Source of the DNA: Dactylosporangium sp040605635 | GTDB lineage: Bacteria > Actinomycetota > Actinomycetes > Mycobacteriales > Micromonosporaceae | NCBI RefSeq assembly: GCF_040605635.1 | Contig: NZ_JBEXDG010000033.1 | Coordinates: 1-64,000, forward strand | Length of the DNA: 64,000 bases | Direction of reading: 5' to 3' | Position numbers and translations under genes: made by a program | The notes under the pieces: generated by a model | What the model was told of the DNA's origin: nothing | Databases searched by the model: none | Seen by the model: only the letters and a program-made list of their open reading frames with translations | Shown: in pieces, positions 8,625 through 16,147 of the stretch | Numbering within the stretch: the stretch's first letter is position 1 | Layout: each line of letters opens with the position of its first letter

Positions 8625-9506
8625 ATGAAACGCCGCCTGACGCCCGGCCGGCTGCTGGCCTGGACCGCGCTGATCGCCTTCCTCGTGGTCACGATCCTGC
8701 CGTTCTACTGGATGGTCCGCACGGCGCTCACCCCCGCCGCCGACCTGTACACCGACAGTGCCGGCCTGGTGCCGCAGCACCCCACGATGATCAACTTCTG
8801 GCGGGTCCTCGGGCTCGTCGACGACAGGACGGCACGCGAGGCGGGAGGCTCGGGTGCGAAGATCAACTTCCTGCGGTACACCATGAACTCCCTCATCTAC
8901 TGCGGGCTCATCGCGACCGTCCAGACCTTCTGCTGCGCCATGGCCGGATACGCCTTCGCCCGCCTGCGCTTCCCCGGCCGTGACCTCGTCTTCGGGGCCG
9001 TCGTCGCGGCGCTGATGGTGCCGCCGATCTTCACCCTGCTGCCCAACTTCGCGCTCGTGCGGCAGTTCGACGCCATCGACACCTACGCCGGCATGGTCGC
9101 CCCGTCGCTGCTGATGACCCCGTTCGCGGTGTTCTTCCTCCGGCAGTTCTTCCTCTCCGTGCCGCGGGAGGTCGAGGAGGCCGCCGTCATCGACGGCGCG
9201 AGCCGCTGGGGCATCTTCTGGCGGGTCATCGTCCCGATGAGCCGGGGCCCGCTCATCACCATCGCGCTCACCACGTCGGTGTGGGCGTGGAAGGACTACC
9301 TGTGGCCGCTGCTCGTCGGCCGCGGCGAGGACAACCGGGTGCTCACCGTCGCGCTCGGCGTCTTCCTCCAGCAGTCACCGAACACCCAACCCGACTGGAC
9401 CGGACTCATGGCGGGCTCCACCCTGTCCGTCCTGCCGGTCCTGCTGCTGCTGATCTTCCTGGGCAAACGGCTCGTGCAGTCCCTGAACTTCACCGGCATC
9501 AAATGA
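8625..9506 (+). CDS. ABC sugar importer, permease 2 (MalG type)
   Basis: A 293-aa permease that pairs with the gene 15 bp upstream. It begins with a cytoplasmic tail and a first membrane helix (WTALIAFLVVTILPFYWMV). The EAA loop reads EEAAVIDGASRWGIFWRVIVPMSRGP (about residues 184-209), matching MalG-type proteins. The ATG has GAGAGGGG upstream. The final residues (LVQSLNFTGIK) are the typical MalG-family C-terminus. It acts with permease 1 to form the channel for the sugar delivered by the lipoprotein that follows. Confidence 0.93.
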   Translation: MKRRLTPGRLLAWTALIAFLVVTILPFYWMVRTALTPAADLYTDSAGLVPQHPTMINFWRVLGLVDDRTAREAGGSGAKINFLRYTMNSLIYCGLIATVQTFCCAMAGYAFARLRFPGRDLVFGAVVAALMVPPIFTLLPNFALVRQFDAIDTYAGMVAPSLLMTPFAVFFLRQFFLSVPREVEEAAVIDGASRWGIFWRVIVPMSRGPLITIALTTSVWAWKDYLWPLLVGRGEDNRVLTVALGVFLQQSPNTQPDWTGLMAGSTLSVLPVLLLLIFLGKRLVQSLNFTGIK

Positions 9507-9537
9507 CACCCCCCGCCCTCCTTTGAAAGGGAGAACC

Positions 9538-10869
9538 ATGTCCAGACTCCGTATCGCGGCGTCGCTGACCGTCGCCGCGCTCGCCTTGCCACTCGCGGCC
9601 TGCAGCGCCGAATCCGGCGACGACGGCGGCAACGTCACGCTCAACTACTGGCTCTGGGACGACAAGCAGCAGCCCGCCTACCAGGCGTGCGCCGACGAGT
9701 TCACCAAGGCCAACCCCGGCATCGCCATCAAGTTCACGCAGACCGCGTGGACGCAGTACTGGCAGAACCTCACGACCCAGCTGGCCGCCGGCGGGGCGCC
9801 GGACGTGTGGACCGACCACGCGTCGTACTACCCGCAGTTCGTGTCCAGCAACCAGATCCTCGACATCCAGCCGTACGTCACGAAGGACAAGGTCGACCTC
9901 GGCCAGTACCAGGCGGGCCTCGCGGACCTGTTCGTCAAGGACGGCAAGCGCTACGGCCTGCCGAAGGACTGGGACACCATGTCGCTGGTCTACAACACCA
10001 AGCTCGTCACCGACACCACCGGCCTGGACAAGCTCACCTGGAACCCGGCCGACGGCGGCACGTTCGAGCAGGCGATCGCGAAGGCCTCCGTCGACGCGCA
10101 GGGCCGCAACGGTCTCGACCCGGCCTTCGACAAGAACAAGGTCAAGGTGTACGGCTTCCTGCCCGAGTGGGCGGACGGCTCGCAGGGCCAGAACGGCTGG
10201 GGCGACCTCGCCGTCGCCAACGGCTTCACCTACCTCGACAAGAACCCGTGGGGCACGAAGTACAAGTACGACGACCCGAAGCTCGCGGAGACCATCGGCT
10301 GGTTCAAGCACCTCATCGACAAGGGTTACGCGCCCAAGTTCGACAAGCAGTCGACCCTCGGCCGGGACGCCGTCATGGACTCCGGTCAGGGCGCGTACAC
10401 CATCGTCGGCTCCTGGACCATCGGCACCTACCTCGGCACCGGCGCCAAGCAGCAGTACGCGTTCGCCCCGCTGCCGACCGGCCCGGCCGGCCGCAAGACC
10501 GCCATCAACGGCCTGTCCGACGCCATCTACGCCGGCACCAAGCACCCCGAGCAGGCGTGGGCGTGGGTGAAGTTCCTCGGCTCGTCCGCGTGCCAGGACA
10601 TCGTCGGTGAGAAGGCCGTCGTCTTCCCCGCCGTCAGGTCCGGCACCGACAAGGCGCTCGCCGCGCACAAGGCGGCCGGCCGCAACGTGCAGGCCTTCAC
10701 CGACCAGGCGACCGCGTCCGGCGGCACGTTCTTCCTGCCGATCACCGACCACGGCAACGAGGTCAGCCAGATCGTCCAGGACGCCATCCAGTCCGTCGCG
10801 CTCGGCCAGGCCGCCCCGGCTGACGCGTTGAAGAAGGCCAACGACCAGGTCAACGGCCTGTTCAAGTAG
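9538..10869 (+). CDS. ABC importer, sugar-binding lipoprotein
   Basis: A 443-aa extracellular solute-binding protein (family 1). The signal peptide ends in a lipobox, LPLAAC (Cys at about residue 21), so the protein is tethered outside the membrane. The fold is recognised from NYWLWDDKQQPAYQACADEFTKANPG at the N-terminus and INGLSDAIYAGTKHPEQAWAWVKFL near residue 322. GAAAGGGAG lies before the ATG at 9538, which is preferred to an in-frame ATG at 9523 that would weaken the signal peptide. It captures the oligosaccharide for the two upstream permeases. The downstream galactosidase suggests an alpha-galactoside ligand. Confidence 0.93.
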   Translation: MSRLRIAASLTVAALALPLAACSAESGDDGGNVTLNYWLWDDKQQPAYQACADEFTKANPGIAIKFTQTAWTQYWQNLTTQLAAGGAPDVWTDHASYYPQFVSSNQILDIQPYVTKDKVDLGQYQAGLADLFVKDGKRYGLPKDWDTMSLVYNTKLVTDTTGLDKLTWNPADGGTFEQAIAKASVDAQGRNGLDPAFDKNKVKVYGFLPEWADGSQGQNGWGDLAVANGFTYLDKNPWGTKYKYDDPKLAETIGWFKHLIDKGYAPKFDKQSTLGRDAVMDSGQGAYTIVGSWTIGTYLGTGAKQQYAFAPLPTGPAGRKTAINGLSDAIYAGTKHPEQAWAWVKFLGSSACQDIVGEKAVVFPAVRSGTDKALAAHKAAGRNVQAFTDQATASGGTFFLPITDHGNEVSQIVQDAIQSVALGQAAPADALKKANDQVNGLFK

Positions 10870-10890
10870 CGCCTGCCCCGCTGTTCGAGC

Positions 10891-10917
10891 GGCGGGGTGC
10901 TGTGGCCGCACCCCGCC
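10891..10917 (+). terminator. Intercistronic hairpin after the binding-protein gene
   Basis: GGCGGGGTGC at 10891-10900 and GCACCCCGCC at 10908-10917 form a perfect 10-bp stem with a 7-nt loop. An alternative stem, CCCCGC at 10876-10881 with GCGGGG at 10892-10897, overlaps it, so the two are mutually exclusive. No T-run follows. It probably protects the 3' end of the binding-protein message or partly ends transcription ahead of the galactosidase gene. Confidence 0.6.
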
Positions 10918-10942
10918 GTGACACCACCTGATGAGGAGAACC

Positions 10943-12442
10943 ATGGCACAGCTCGTCGAGGTCGGCGGACACCGCTTCGCCCTCCAGCACTCCGCCGACG
11001 GCGCACCGCGCCCCGCCCCCGGCGGCGTCCTGCTGCCCCCCGGCCGGGTGGCGATCCTGCACGGCCTCGGCGACGCGTCGTTCTACCGGCACGGGCAGAA
11101 CTCGTGGAGCCCGTGCGGCTGGCGGCGGCTGAGCGAACCCCCGCTGCGGGTGCCGAACCCGACCCGGCTGGTCACCGCCGACGATCCCACGTTCGACGAC
11201 CCGGCGCGGCACCACTCCTCGGCCGTCGCCGCGCTGCAGGGCCCCGGCGGCGGCACCCTCCTGCTCGGCGCCCTCGGCCTCGACACGCCCAGGCTCGCCG
11301 CCGACCACGACACCATCACCGGCTGGTACGCCGGCGGGGGTGCTGACGGGGGCGCCGAATGGTTCCTCGCCTACGGCCCCGAGGAGGACGTCTTCGCCGC
11401 ATACACCGACCAGCTCGCGTCGCGGTTCGGCGCCGGCACCCGCCGCGCCGGCAACGTGTGGTGCAGCTGGTACGCCTACTACGAGAACGTCACCGAGGCG
11501 CAGCTCACCAAGGACGTCGCCGACCTCGCCGGGCTGCCGTTCGACGTGGTGCAGATCGACGACGGCTGGGAGGAGCTCGTCGGGGACTGGCAGCCGAACG
11601 CGAAGTTCCCCAGCGGGATGCGCGCCGTCGCCGACCGCATCGCCGACGCCGGCTTCACGCCGGGGCTGTGGCTGGCCCCGTTCATCGCGCTGCCGCACTC
11701 CCGCCTCGCGCTCGAACGTCCCGAGCTGCTGTTGCGCTCCGCCGACGGGCGGCCGGTCGTCGCCGGGTACAACTGGGGCGGCCCCTACTACGCCCTGGAC
11801 CTCGCCCGCGAGGACGCCCTCTCGCACGTCGCCGGGCTGATCCGGACCGTGGTGCACGAGTGGGGGTACCGCTACCTCAAGCTCGACTTCATCAACGCCG
11901 GCGCGGCGCCCGCCGCCGGCCCTTCGAGAGAGTCGCTCTACCGCACCGGACTGCGGGTCATCCGGGAGGCCGCCGGCGACGACGTCTACCTGCTCGGCTC
12001 CGGCGCGATCCTGGTGCCGTCGCTCGGCCTGCTCGACGGCCTGCGCAGCGGCCCCGACGTCGCGCCGATGTGGGACAACTACGCGTCGATCGACCCGTCG
12101 GACGCCACCGCCCGCAACGCCGTCGTCAACAGCGTGCACCGGCTGTGGCAGTCGCCGCTGGTCGAGGTCGACCCCGACGTCATCTACTTCCGCAGCAAGC
12201 TCAACCTGCTCACCACCCAGCAGACCCGCTGGCTGCGGGACCTCGCCGACGTGTGCGGCTTCCGGGCCGTGTCCGACCCGCCGAGCTGGCTGACCCCGGC
12301 CGAGCTCGAGGACATGCGCCAGTACCTGGACGCGAAGCCGGTGATCCGCCGCCTCGGGCGCTACCGGTTCTCCGTCGACGGCCGCGAGGTCGACTTCGGC
12401 CCGGCCGTCGCCACCGACGGTCAGTTGTATCCCATCTCGTGA
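10943..12442 (+). CDS. GH36-type alpha-galactosidase
   Basis: A 499-aa cytoplasmic glycosidase without a signal peptide, likely to remove alpha-galactosyl units from imported oligosaccharides. The clan GH-D (beta/alpha)8 barrel shows WCSWYAYY (about 173-180) and DVVQIDDGWE (about 201-210). The nucleophile is probably Asp315 in YLKLDFINAG and the acid/base Asp372 in RSGPDVAPMWD; their spacing fits GH36. At 499 residues it is shorter than the 700-residue GH36 group I enzymes. The ATG at 10943 has AGGAG at 10934-10938; an in-frame ATG at 10931 overlaps that motif. It is in the importer operon. Galactosidase is the best guess; other alpha-glycosides are possible. Confidence 0.88.
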   Translation: MAQLVEVGGHRFALQHSADGAPRPAPGGVLLPPGRVAILHGLGDASFYRHGQNSWSPCGWRRLSEPPLRVPNPTRLVTADDPTFDDPARHHSSAVAALQGPGGGTLLLGALGLDTPRLAADHDTITGWYAGGGADGGAEWFLAYGPEEDVFAAYTDQLASRFGAGTRRAGNVWCSWYAYYENVTEAQLTKDVADLAGLPFDVVQIDDGWEELVGDWQPNAKFPSGMRAVADRIADAGFTPGLWLAPFIALPHSRLALERPELLLRSADGRPVVAGYNWGGPYYALDLAREDALSHVAGLIRTVVHEWGYRYLKLDFINAGAAPAAGPSRESLYRTGLRVIREAAGDDVYLLGSGAILVPSLGLLDGLRSGPDVAPMWDNYASIDPSDATARNAVVNSVHRLWQSPLVEVDPDVIYFRSKLNLLTTQQTRWLRDLADVCGFRAVSDPPSWLTPAELEDMRQYLDAKPVIRRLGRYRFSVDGREVDFGPAVATDGQLYPIS

Positions 12443-12455
12443 GGCGGTGCCGCCG

Positions 12456-12797
12456 ATGACCATGACGGAAGAGGCCGGGCCCATGCTGCCGGCCGTGCGC
12501 TACCAGCGCATCATCGAGCTGCTGGCGCGGTGCGAATACGTGACGATCACCGACGTGCGCAACGCGACCGGCGCGTCGCCGGCCACCACGCAGCGCGACC
12601 TGGCGCGGCTGGCCACGACCGGCGCCCTCGCCCGGGTCCGTGGCGGCGCGACCCGGGCGCCGGCCCCGCGCGGTGAGGCACGCCTGCTGGCCGCGTGCCT
12701 CACCCGGATCCGGCACGCCCTGGACCGCCACGACATCGACACCGTCGAGGACGCCCTGCACCAGGCCCTCGACGCCTGCGCCCGGCTCCGCCGCTGA
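12456..12797 (+). CDS. Stand-alone DeoR-type helix-turn-helix protein
   Basis: A 113-aa protein with only the N-terminal DeoR winged HTH: RYQRIIELLARCEYVTITDV, then a recognition helix near SPATTQRDLARL and the wing RVRGGA (about residues 16-67). DeoR regulators are usually about 250 aa, with a sugar-phosphate sensor domain; here a 40-residue helical tail replaces it. The end is not a frameshift: a hairpin follows the stop. ATG 12456 is chosen because GAGG at 12441-12444 is well placed; GTG 12447 and ATG 12462 are alternatives. It is the last gene of the importer operon and may fine-tune the operon without sensing a ligand itself. Confidence 0.75.
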   Translation: MTMTEEAGPMLPAVRYQRIIELLARCEYVTITDVRNATGASPATTQRDLARLATTGALARVRGGATRAPAPRGEARLLAACLTRIRHALDRHDIDTVEDALHQALDACARLRR

Positions 12798-12799
12798 CC

Positions 12800-12829
12800 G
12801 GATCGGCCGCCCCCGTCAGCGGCCGATCC
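12800..12829 (+). terminator. Hairpin terminator of the importer operon
   Basis: GGATCGGCCGC at 12800-12810 pairs perfectly with GCGGCCGATCC at 12819-12829 (11-bp stem, 8-nt loop), three bases after the DeoR-like stop codon. No U-run follows, as is common in actinomycetes. Confidence 0.75.
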
Positions 12830-12861
12830 TGTCCGTCGGTGCGAGTCCACTGCATCGGCGC

Positions 12862-12907
12862 CCGGGTGGCAAACGGTTCGACGATCGTCGAACCGTTTGC
12901 CACCCGG
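12862..12907. promoter_or_regulatory. Perfect 46-bp palindrome before the ArsR-like gene
   Basis: All 23 base pairs match from the centre between 12884 and 12885 outward, with the half-site GGTGGCAAACGGTTCGACGA and no spacer. It ends 31 bp before the ATG at 12939. The operon terminator at 12800-12829 already closes the upstream transcript, so this is more likely an autoregulatory operator or cruciform than a second terminator. Confidence 0.7.
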
Positions 12908-12938
12908 AGCGATCGAGGCGCGTCAGTAGACTGGCCGC

Positions 12939-13904
12939 ATGGTGTCGGTGATGGTCGGTGGGGAAGGCATTGCCAGGCTGCGGATGGCGGCGTCGCCGGC
13001 CGTGGAGACCCTGGCGTGGTTGTGGCTGACGGCCCGCGGCGCCCGGCACCGCGAGTTCGGCGACCCCGGGCCGGCCGCCCGCTTCGCGCTGCGGGACCGG
13101 GACGTGGCGCTGCTCGGCAAGGCGGTCCGGGCCGCCGCCAGATACTCGCCGGACCTGCTCACGCCGAGCCCGTCGATGCTGGGCTGGGACGAGGACCGGC
13201 ACCACCAGCTGGAGCGGATCCGTGCGACGCCGGCCGGCGTGGCCGTCGAGCAGCTGCTGGACCCCCGGCTCGGGGACCAGTCCCGCGAGGTCCGGGACGC
13301 CCTCGACGACGGGTCGTTCGCCAGGCGCGCCGCCGACGGGCTGCACCGGTTCTACGACACCGTCCTCGCCGAGCAGATCACCGGCATCCGCGACGCCCTC
13401 GACGCGGAGCTGGCGGCGCGGGGGCGGCTGATGGCGCGGTACGGCATCGGCCACGCCCTCAACACGCTGCACCCGTCGGTCCGGTGGACCGGCACCCGGA
13501 TCGAGCTGACGGTCTCCTGGAAGCAGGACTACGAACTGCCCAGATCGGGCCTGGTGTTCGTGCCGACGATGCTCGGCTGCCCGACCCTCGCGGTGCAGCT
13601 GGACGACCTCGACAACGCCTCGGTCGAGTATCCGCTGTGGGGCAGGCTCGCCCCCTCGGCGCGCTCCGCCGGGCTGATCCAGCTCGTCGGGGTCCGCCGG
13701 GCCGCGATCCTGCGCGACCTGGACGAGCCGCGGTCGACCACCGAGCTCGGCCGGCGGCACGGGCTGAGCAAGTCGACGGTGTCGCACCACCTCAACGCGC
13801 TGTACCGGGCCGGTCTCCTCGCCCGCGTCCGCAAGGGCAAGGTCGTGCAGTACAGCCGCAACCACGACGGCGAGCACGCGGTCGCGCCCTCGGCCCTCCG
13901 CTGA
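12939..13904 (+). CDS. ArsR/SmtB-type winged-helix regulator with a large N-terminal domain
   Basis: A 321-aa regulator. The C-terminal 90 residues form an ArsR-type winged helix (REAAILRDL-like helix GVRRAAILRDLDEPRSTTEL, recognition helix LSKSTVSHHLNALYRAGLL, wing RKGKVVQYSR). The first 225 residues match the DUF5937-like partner domain found in actinomycete ArsR proteins, with no clustered cysteines, so metal sensing is unlikely. ATG 12939 is chosen although no strong Shine-Dalgarno motif precedes it; ATG 12951 is an alternative. The perfect palindrome 31 bp upstream is the obvious candidate for its own operator. Its gene converges on the MmgE/PrpD gene with 4 bp between stop codons. The signal it senses is unknown. 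Confidence 0.8.
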   Translation: MVSVMVGGEGIARLRMAASPAVETLAWLWLTARGARHREFGDPGPAARFALRDRDVALLGKAVRAAARYSPDLLTPSPSMLGWDEDRHHQLERIRATPAGVAVEQLLDPRLGDQSREVRDALDDGSFARRAADGLHRFYDTVLAEQITGIRDALDAELAARGRLMARYGIGHALNTLHPSVRWTGTRIELTVSWKQDYELPRSGLVFVPTMLGCPTLAVQLDDLDNASVEYPLWGRLAPSARSAGLIQLVGVRRAAILRDLDEPRSTTELGRRHGLSKSTVSHHLNALYRAGLLARVRKGKVVQYSRNHDGEHAVAPSALR

Positions 13905-13908
13905 GGCC

Positions 13909-15297
13909 TCAGGGTCGCAGCAGCGTGTCCACGGCGGGGAGGCCGGGCAGGGCGGTGGTGCGGGCCGCGAGGGCGTCGGCGTCGGCGGGGGACAGGACCC
14001 GGGTGGCGTTGAGGCGGAACTTGCGGGCCAGGTCGGCGGGGGAGAGCGGGGCCCCGGCGCTGCCGAGTGAGGCGTCGACGCGGTGCTCGTGGACCTGCCC
14101 GGCGGCGCCGACACGCAGGACCGCGGCGAAGGCGTGCGGGAAGATCCCGGTGGCGCGGTCGTCGCGCACGCAGCGGACCTTCGCGGCCAGGGCGAGCCGG
14201 TCAGGGTCGAGCGGCCCGGTGAAGTCGTCGAGGCCGACGCCAAGGCCGCCGCCGCCGAGCAGCGCGGTCGCCACGGTGTACGGCCCGGAGAACTTCCCGT
14301 GGTAGGTGCTGCGCGGGTGGGCCTTCTCGGCGACCGGTTCGGCGATGGTGCGCAGCGTCGGGGCGGCCACGCCGAGCTCGATCCAGTCCACGGTGGACGC
14401 GTCGAGGCCGGCGGCGCGCAGCGCGAGGGCGCAGTCGATGCCCGGGTGCGTGAAGTGGTTGGACGGATACGGTTTGAACGCGGTCCGCAGCAGCTCCCAC
14501 CGGGTGCCGAGGTCGCCCAGCAGCGCGTCGTCGTCGTGGCGGCCGTCGGTGTACGCGGCGAAGAAGCCGAACCTGCCCTCCAGCACGGTCGGCGGGCCGG
14601 TGAGCCCGTCGGCGGCGAGGTAGGCGGCGGACACGCCGGCGTGCGCGGCCCAGCCGCAGTGCAGTTTCTTGACGGTGCCGCCGGTGCGGTTCGCCTCGAT
14701 GAGGCCGGCGCCCATGCTGGCGGCGACCCCCATCGCGGACGCGACGCGGGGCGCGTCGAGGCCGAGCAGCAGCGCCGCCGCGGCCGCGGAGCCGATCGCG
14801 CCGCAGATCGAGGTGGCGTGCAGGCCGCGTTCGAAGAAGATGCTGTTGGCGATCGCCGGGTCGTACGCGGCCATGCCCAGGCGGTTGGTCAGCTCGACGC
14901 CGGCGGCGACGGCGGCGAGGACCGCGGCGCCGGACGCGCCGGTGGCCTCGGCGGTGGCGAGGACCGCCGGGACGACGGACGCGGACGGGTGCAGCACCGA
15001 CGGCAGGTGCGTGTCGTCGAAGTCCAGCGAGTGCGCGAGGGTGCCGTTGACGAGCGCGGCGGCCGGGGCGGGGAGCCGCTCACCGGTGCCGATGACGGTC
15101 GCCTCGGGGGTGCCGCCCCACCGGCGCACCGACCGCAGGACGGCGGGCGCGGCGTCGGCGTCGGGGTCGCCGTGGGCGGCGAGGGCGAGCCCGAGGATGT
15201 CGAGGACCCGGGCCGGCACGTCGGCGACGACGGCCCCGGGCAGCGGCTCGTCCCGGCAGGCGACGGCGAACTCGGCGAGCCGCTCGACGGCCGTCAT
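13909..15297 (-). CDS. MmgE/PrpD family protein
   Basis: A 462-aa member of the family that includes 2-methylcitrate dehydratase (PrpD) and cis-aconitate decarboxylase. Recognisable segments are NGTLAHSLDFDDTH (about residues 79-92) and GMAAYDPAIANSIFFERGLHATSICG (about 142-167), followed by the small-domain region (PYPSNHFTHPGIDCALAL). Length is normal. ATG 15297 is chosen because the family begins right there; the frame opens further upstream at 15357 with Arg-rich nonsense. It is the last gene of a leftward operon with the cyclase and CoA-transferase. It probably dehydrates or decarboxylates a tricarboxylic-type or related acid, but MmgE/PrpD proteins are too diverse to name the substrate. 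Confidence 0.88.
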   Translation of the reverse strand: MTAVERLAEFAVACRDEPLPGAVVADVPARVLDILGLALAAHGDPDADAAPAVLRSVRRWGGTPEATVIGTGERLPAPAAALVNGTLAHSLDFDDTHLPSVLHPSASVVPAVLATAEATGASGAAVLAAVAAGVELTNRLGMAAYDPAIANSIFFERGLHATSICGAIGSAAAAALLLGLDAPRVASAMGVAASMGAGLIEANRTGGTVKKLHCGWAAHAGVSAAYLAADGLTGPPTVLEGRFGFFAAYTDGRHDDDALLGDLGTRWELLRTAFKPYPSNHFTHPGIDCALALRAAGLDASTVDWIELGVAAPTLRTIAEPVAEKAHPRSTYHGKFSGPYTVATALLGGGGLGVGLDDFTGPLDPDRLALAAKVRCVRDDRATGIFPHAFAAVLRVGAAGQVHEHRVDASLGSAGAPLSPADLARKFRLNATRVLSPADADALAARTTALPGLPAVDTLLRP

Positions 15298-15346
15298 GCC
15301 GCACCGCCGGCGCGCCGGCCGTCCGTCGCGTGGACGGCGGCGGTCG

Positions 15347-16147
15347 TCATGCCGCACCCCCAGCGGCGGGGAGGATGGCGAGGGGGCGGACCGGGGCGCC
15401 GGTCGCGCCGACGATCGGCAGCGGGTTGAGGATCAGCAGGCACTCGCGGGCGCCGGTGTCCAGCAGCGGGTGCAGCCGCATCGTCTCCACGATGTGGACG
15501 CCGCGCTCCACCAGCAGCATCCGGTGCACGGGCAGCACCGCGTGCCCCTTGCCGGCCGGGATGTGCTCGAACGCGATCGTCTCGCCCCCGACGACCCGGA
15601 CCTGCCGATCGGCGAGCCACGCCCCGGCCCCGACCCCTGGGCCGGGCGTGCCGTCCCGGTGGCCGATGAACGCGTCGTGCTCGTCCCACCGGCGGGACCA
15701 CCCCGTGCCGATGAGGACGGCGTCGCCGGGACGTACGTCGGCGGCGCAGGCGTCGAGGTCGGCGGCGGTGATCTCATAGCCGGCCGGCAGCACCGGCACG
15801 CCGTGCACCCGGGCGACGTCGAGGACCACCGCGCGGCCGACGAACACCTCGAAGGACTCGATGCCGTGGGAGGTGAACCCGAGGTGGGACTGCACCGAGG
15901 CGGCCTCGACGCCGCCGTGGAGCACGCCGTCCTGCGACACGTGGGCCAGGGCGTCGACGTGGGTGCCGACGTGGCCGCCGGTGACGATCAGCTCGTTCGC
16001 GGCCGAACCACCGTCGGGGCGGACCAGGTCGCCGTGGCGGCGCTCCAGGGCCATCCGGAACGGCGGGTGGTTGGGCGACTGCGGCATGCCGCGGCGCATC
16101 GGCTGCGCCAGGTCGAGCACGGTCGCGCCGGCGAGGAACCCGAACAT
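15347..16147 (-). CDS. Cyclase-family (KynB-like) metal-dependent hydrolase
   Basis: A 266-aa member of the putative cyclase/KynB family, metal-dependent hydrolases of amides or lactones such as N-formylkynurenine or isatin. The signature HVGTHVDALAHV (about residues 57-68, H-x-G-T-H-x-D) supplies the metal ligands, and DVRPGDAVLIGTGW is also typical. Its ATG (16147-16145) shares one base with the TGA of the CoA-transferase (TGATG), so the two are translationally coupled. The MmgE/PrpD gene follows 49 bp downstream. It may open a cyclic intermediate in the pathway of this locus. Confidence 0.87.
   Translation of the reverse strand: MFGFLAGATVLDLAQPMRRGMPQSPNHPPFRMALERRHGDLVRPDGGSAANELIVTGGHVGTHVDALAHVSQDGVLHGGVEAASVQSHLGFTSHGIESFEVFVGRAVVLDVARVHGVPVLPAGYEITAADLDACAADVRPGDAVLIGTGWSRRWDEHDAFIGHRDGTPGPGVGAGAWLADRQVRVVGGETIAFEHIPAGKGHAVLPVHRMLLVERGVHIVETMRLHPLLDTGARECLLILNPLPIVGATGAPVRPLAILPAAGGAA

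Noticed and set aside
12862..12907. Rho-independent terminator of the importer operon
   Set aside because: A separate 11-bp stem directly after the last stop codon already fits that role. The palindrome has no loop or T-run and lies just before a regulator start.
14083..15429. Plus-strand open frame opposite the MmgE/PrpD gene
   Set aside because: It is antisense to a gene with clear family motifs and has only low-complexity Arg/Gly/Val content.
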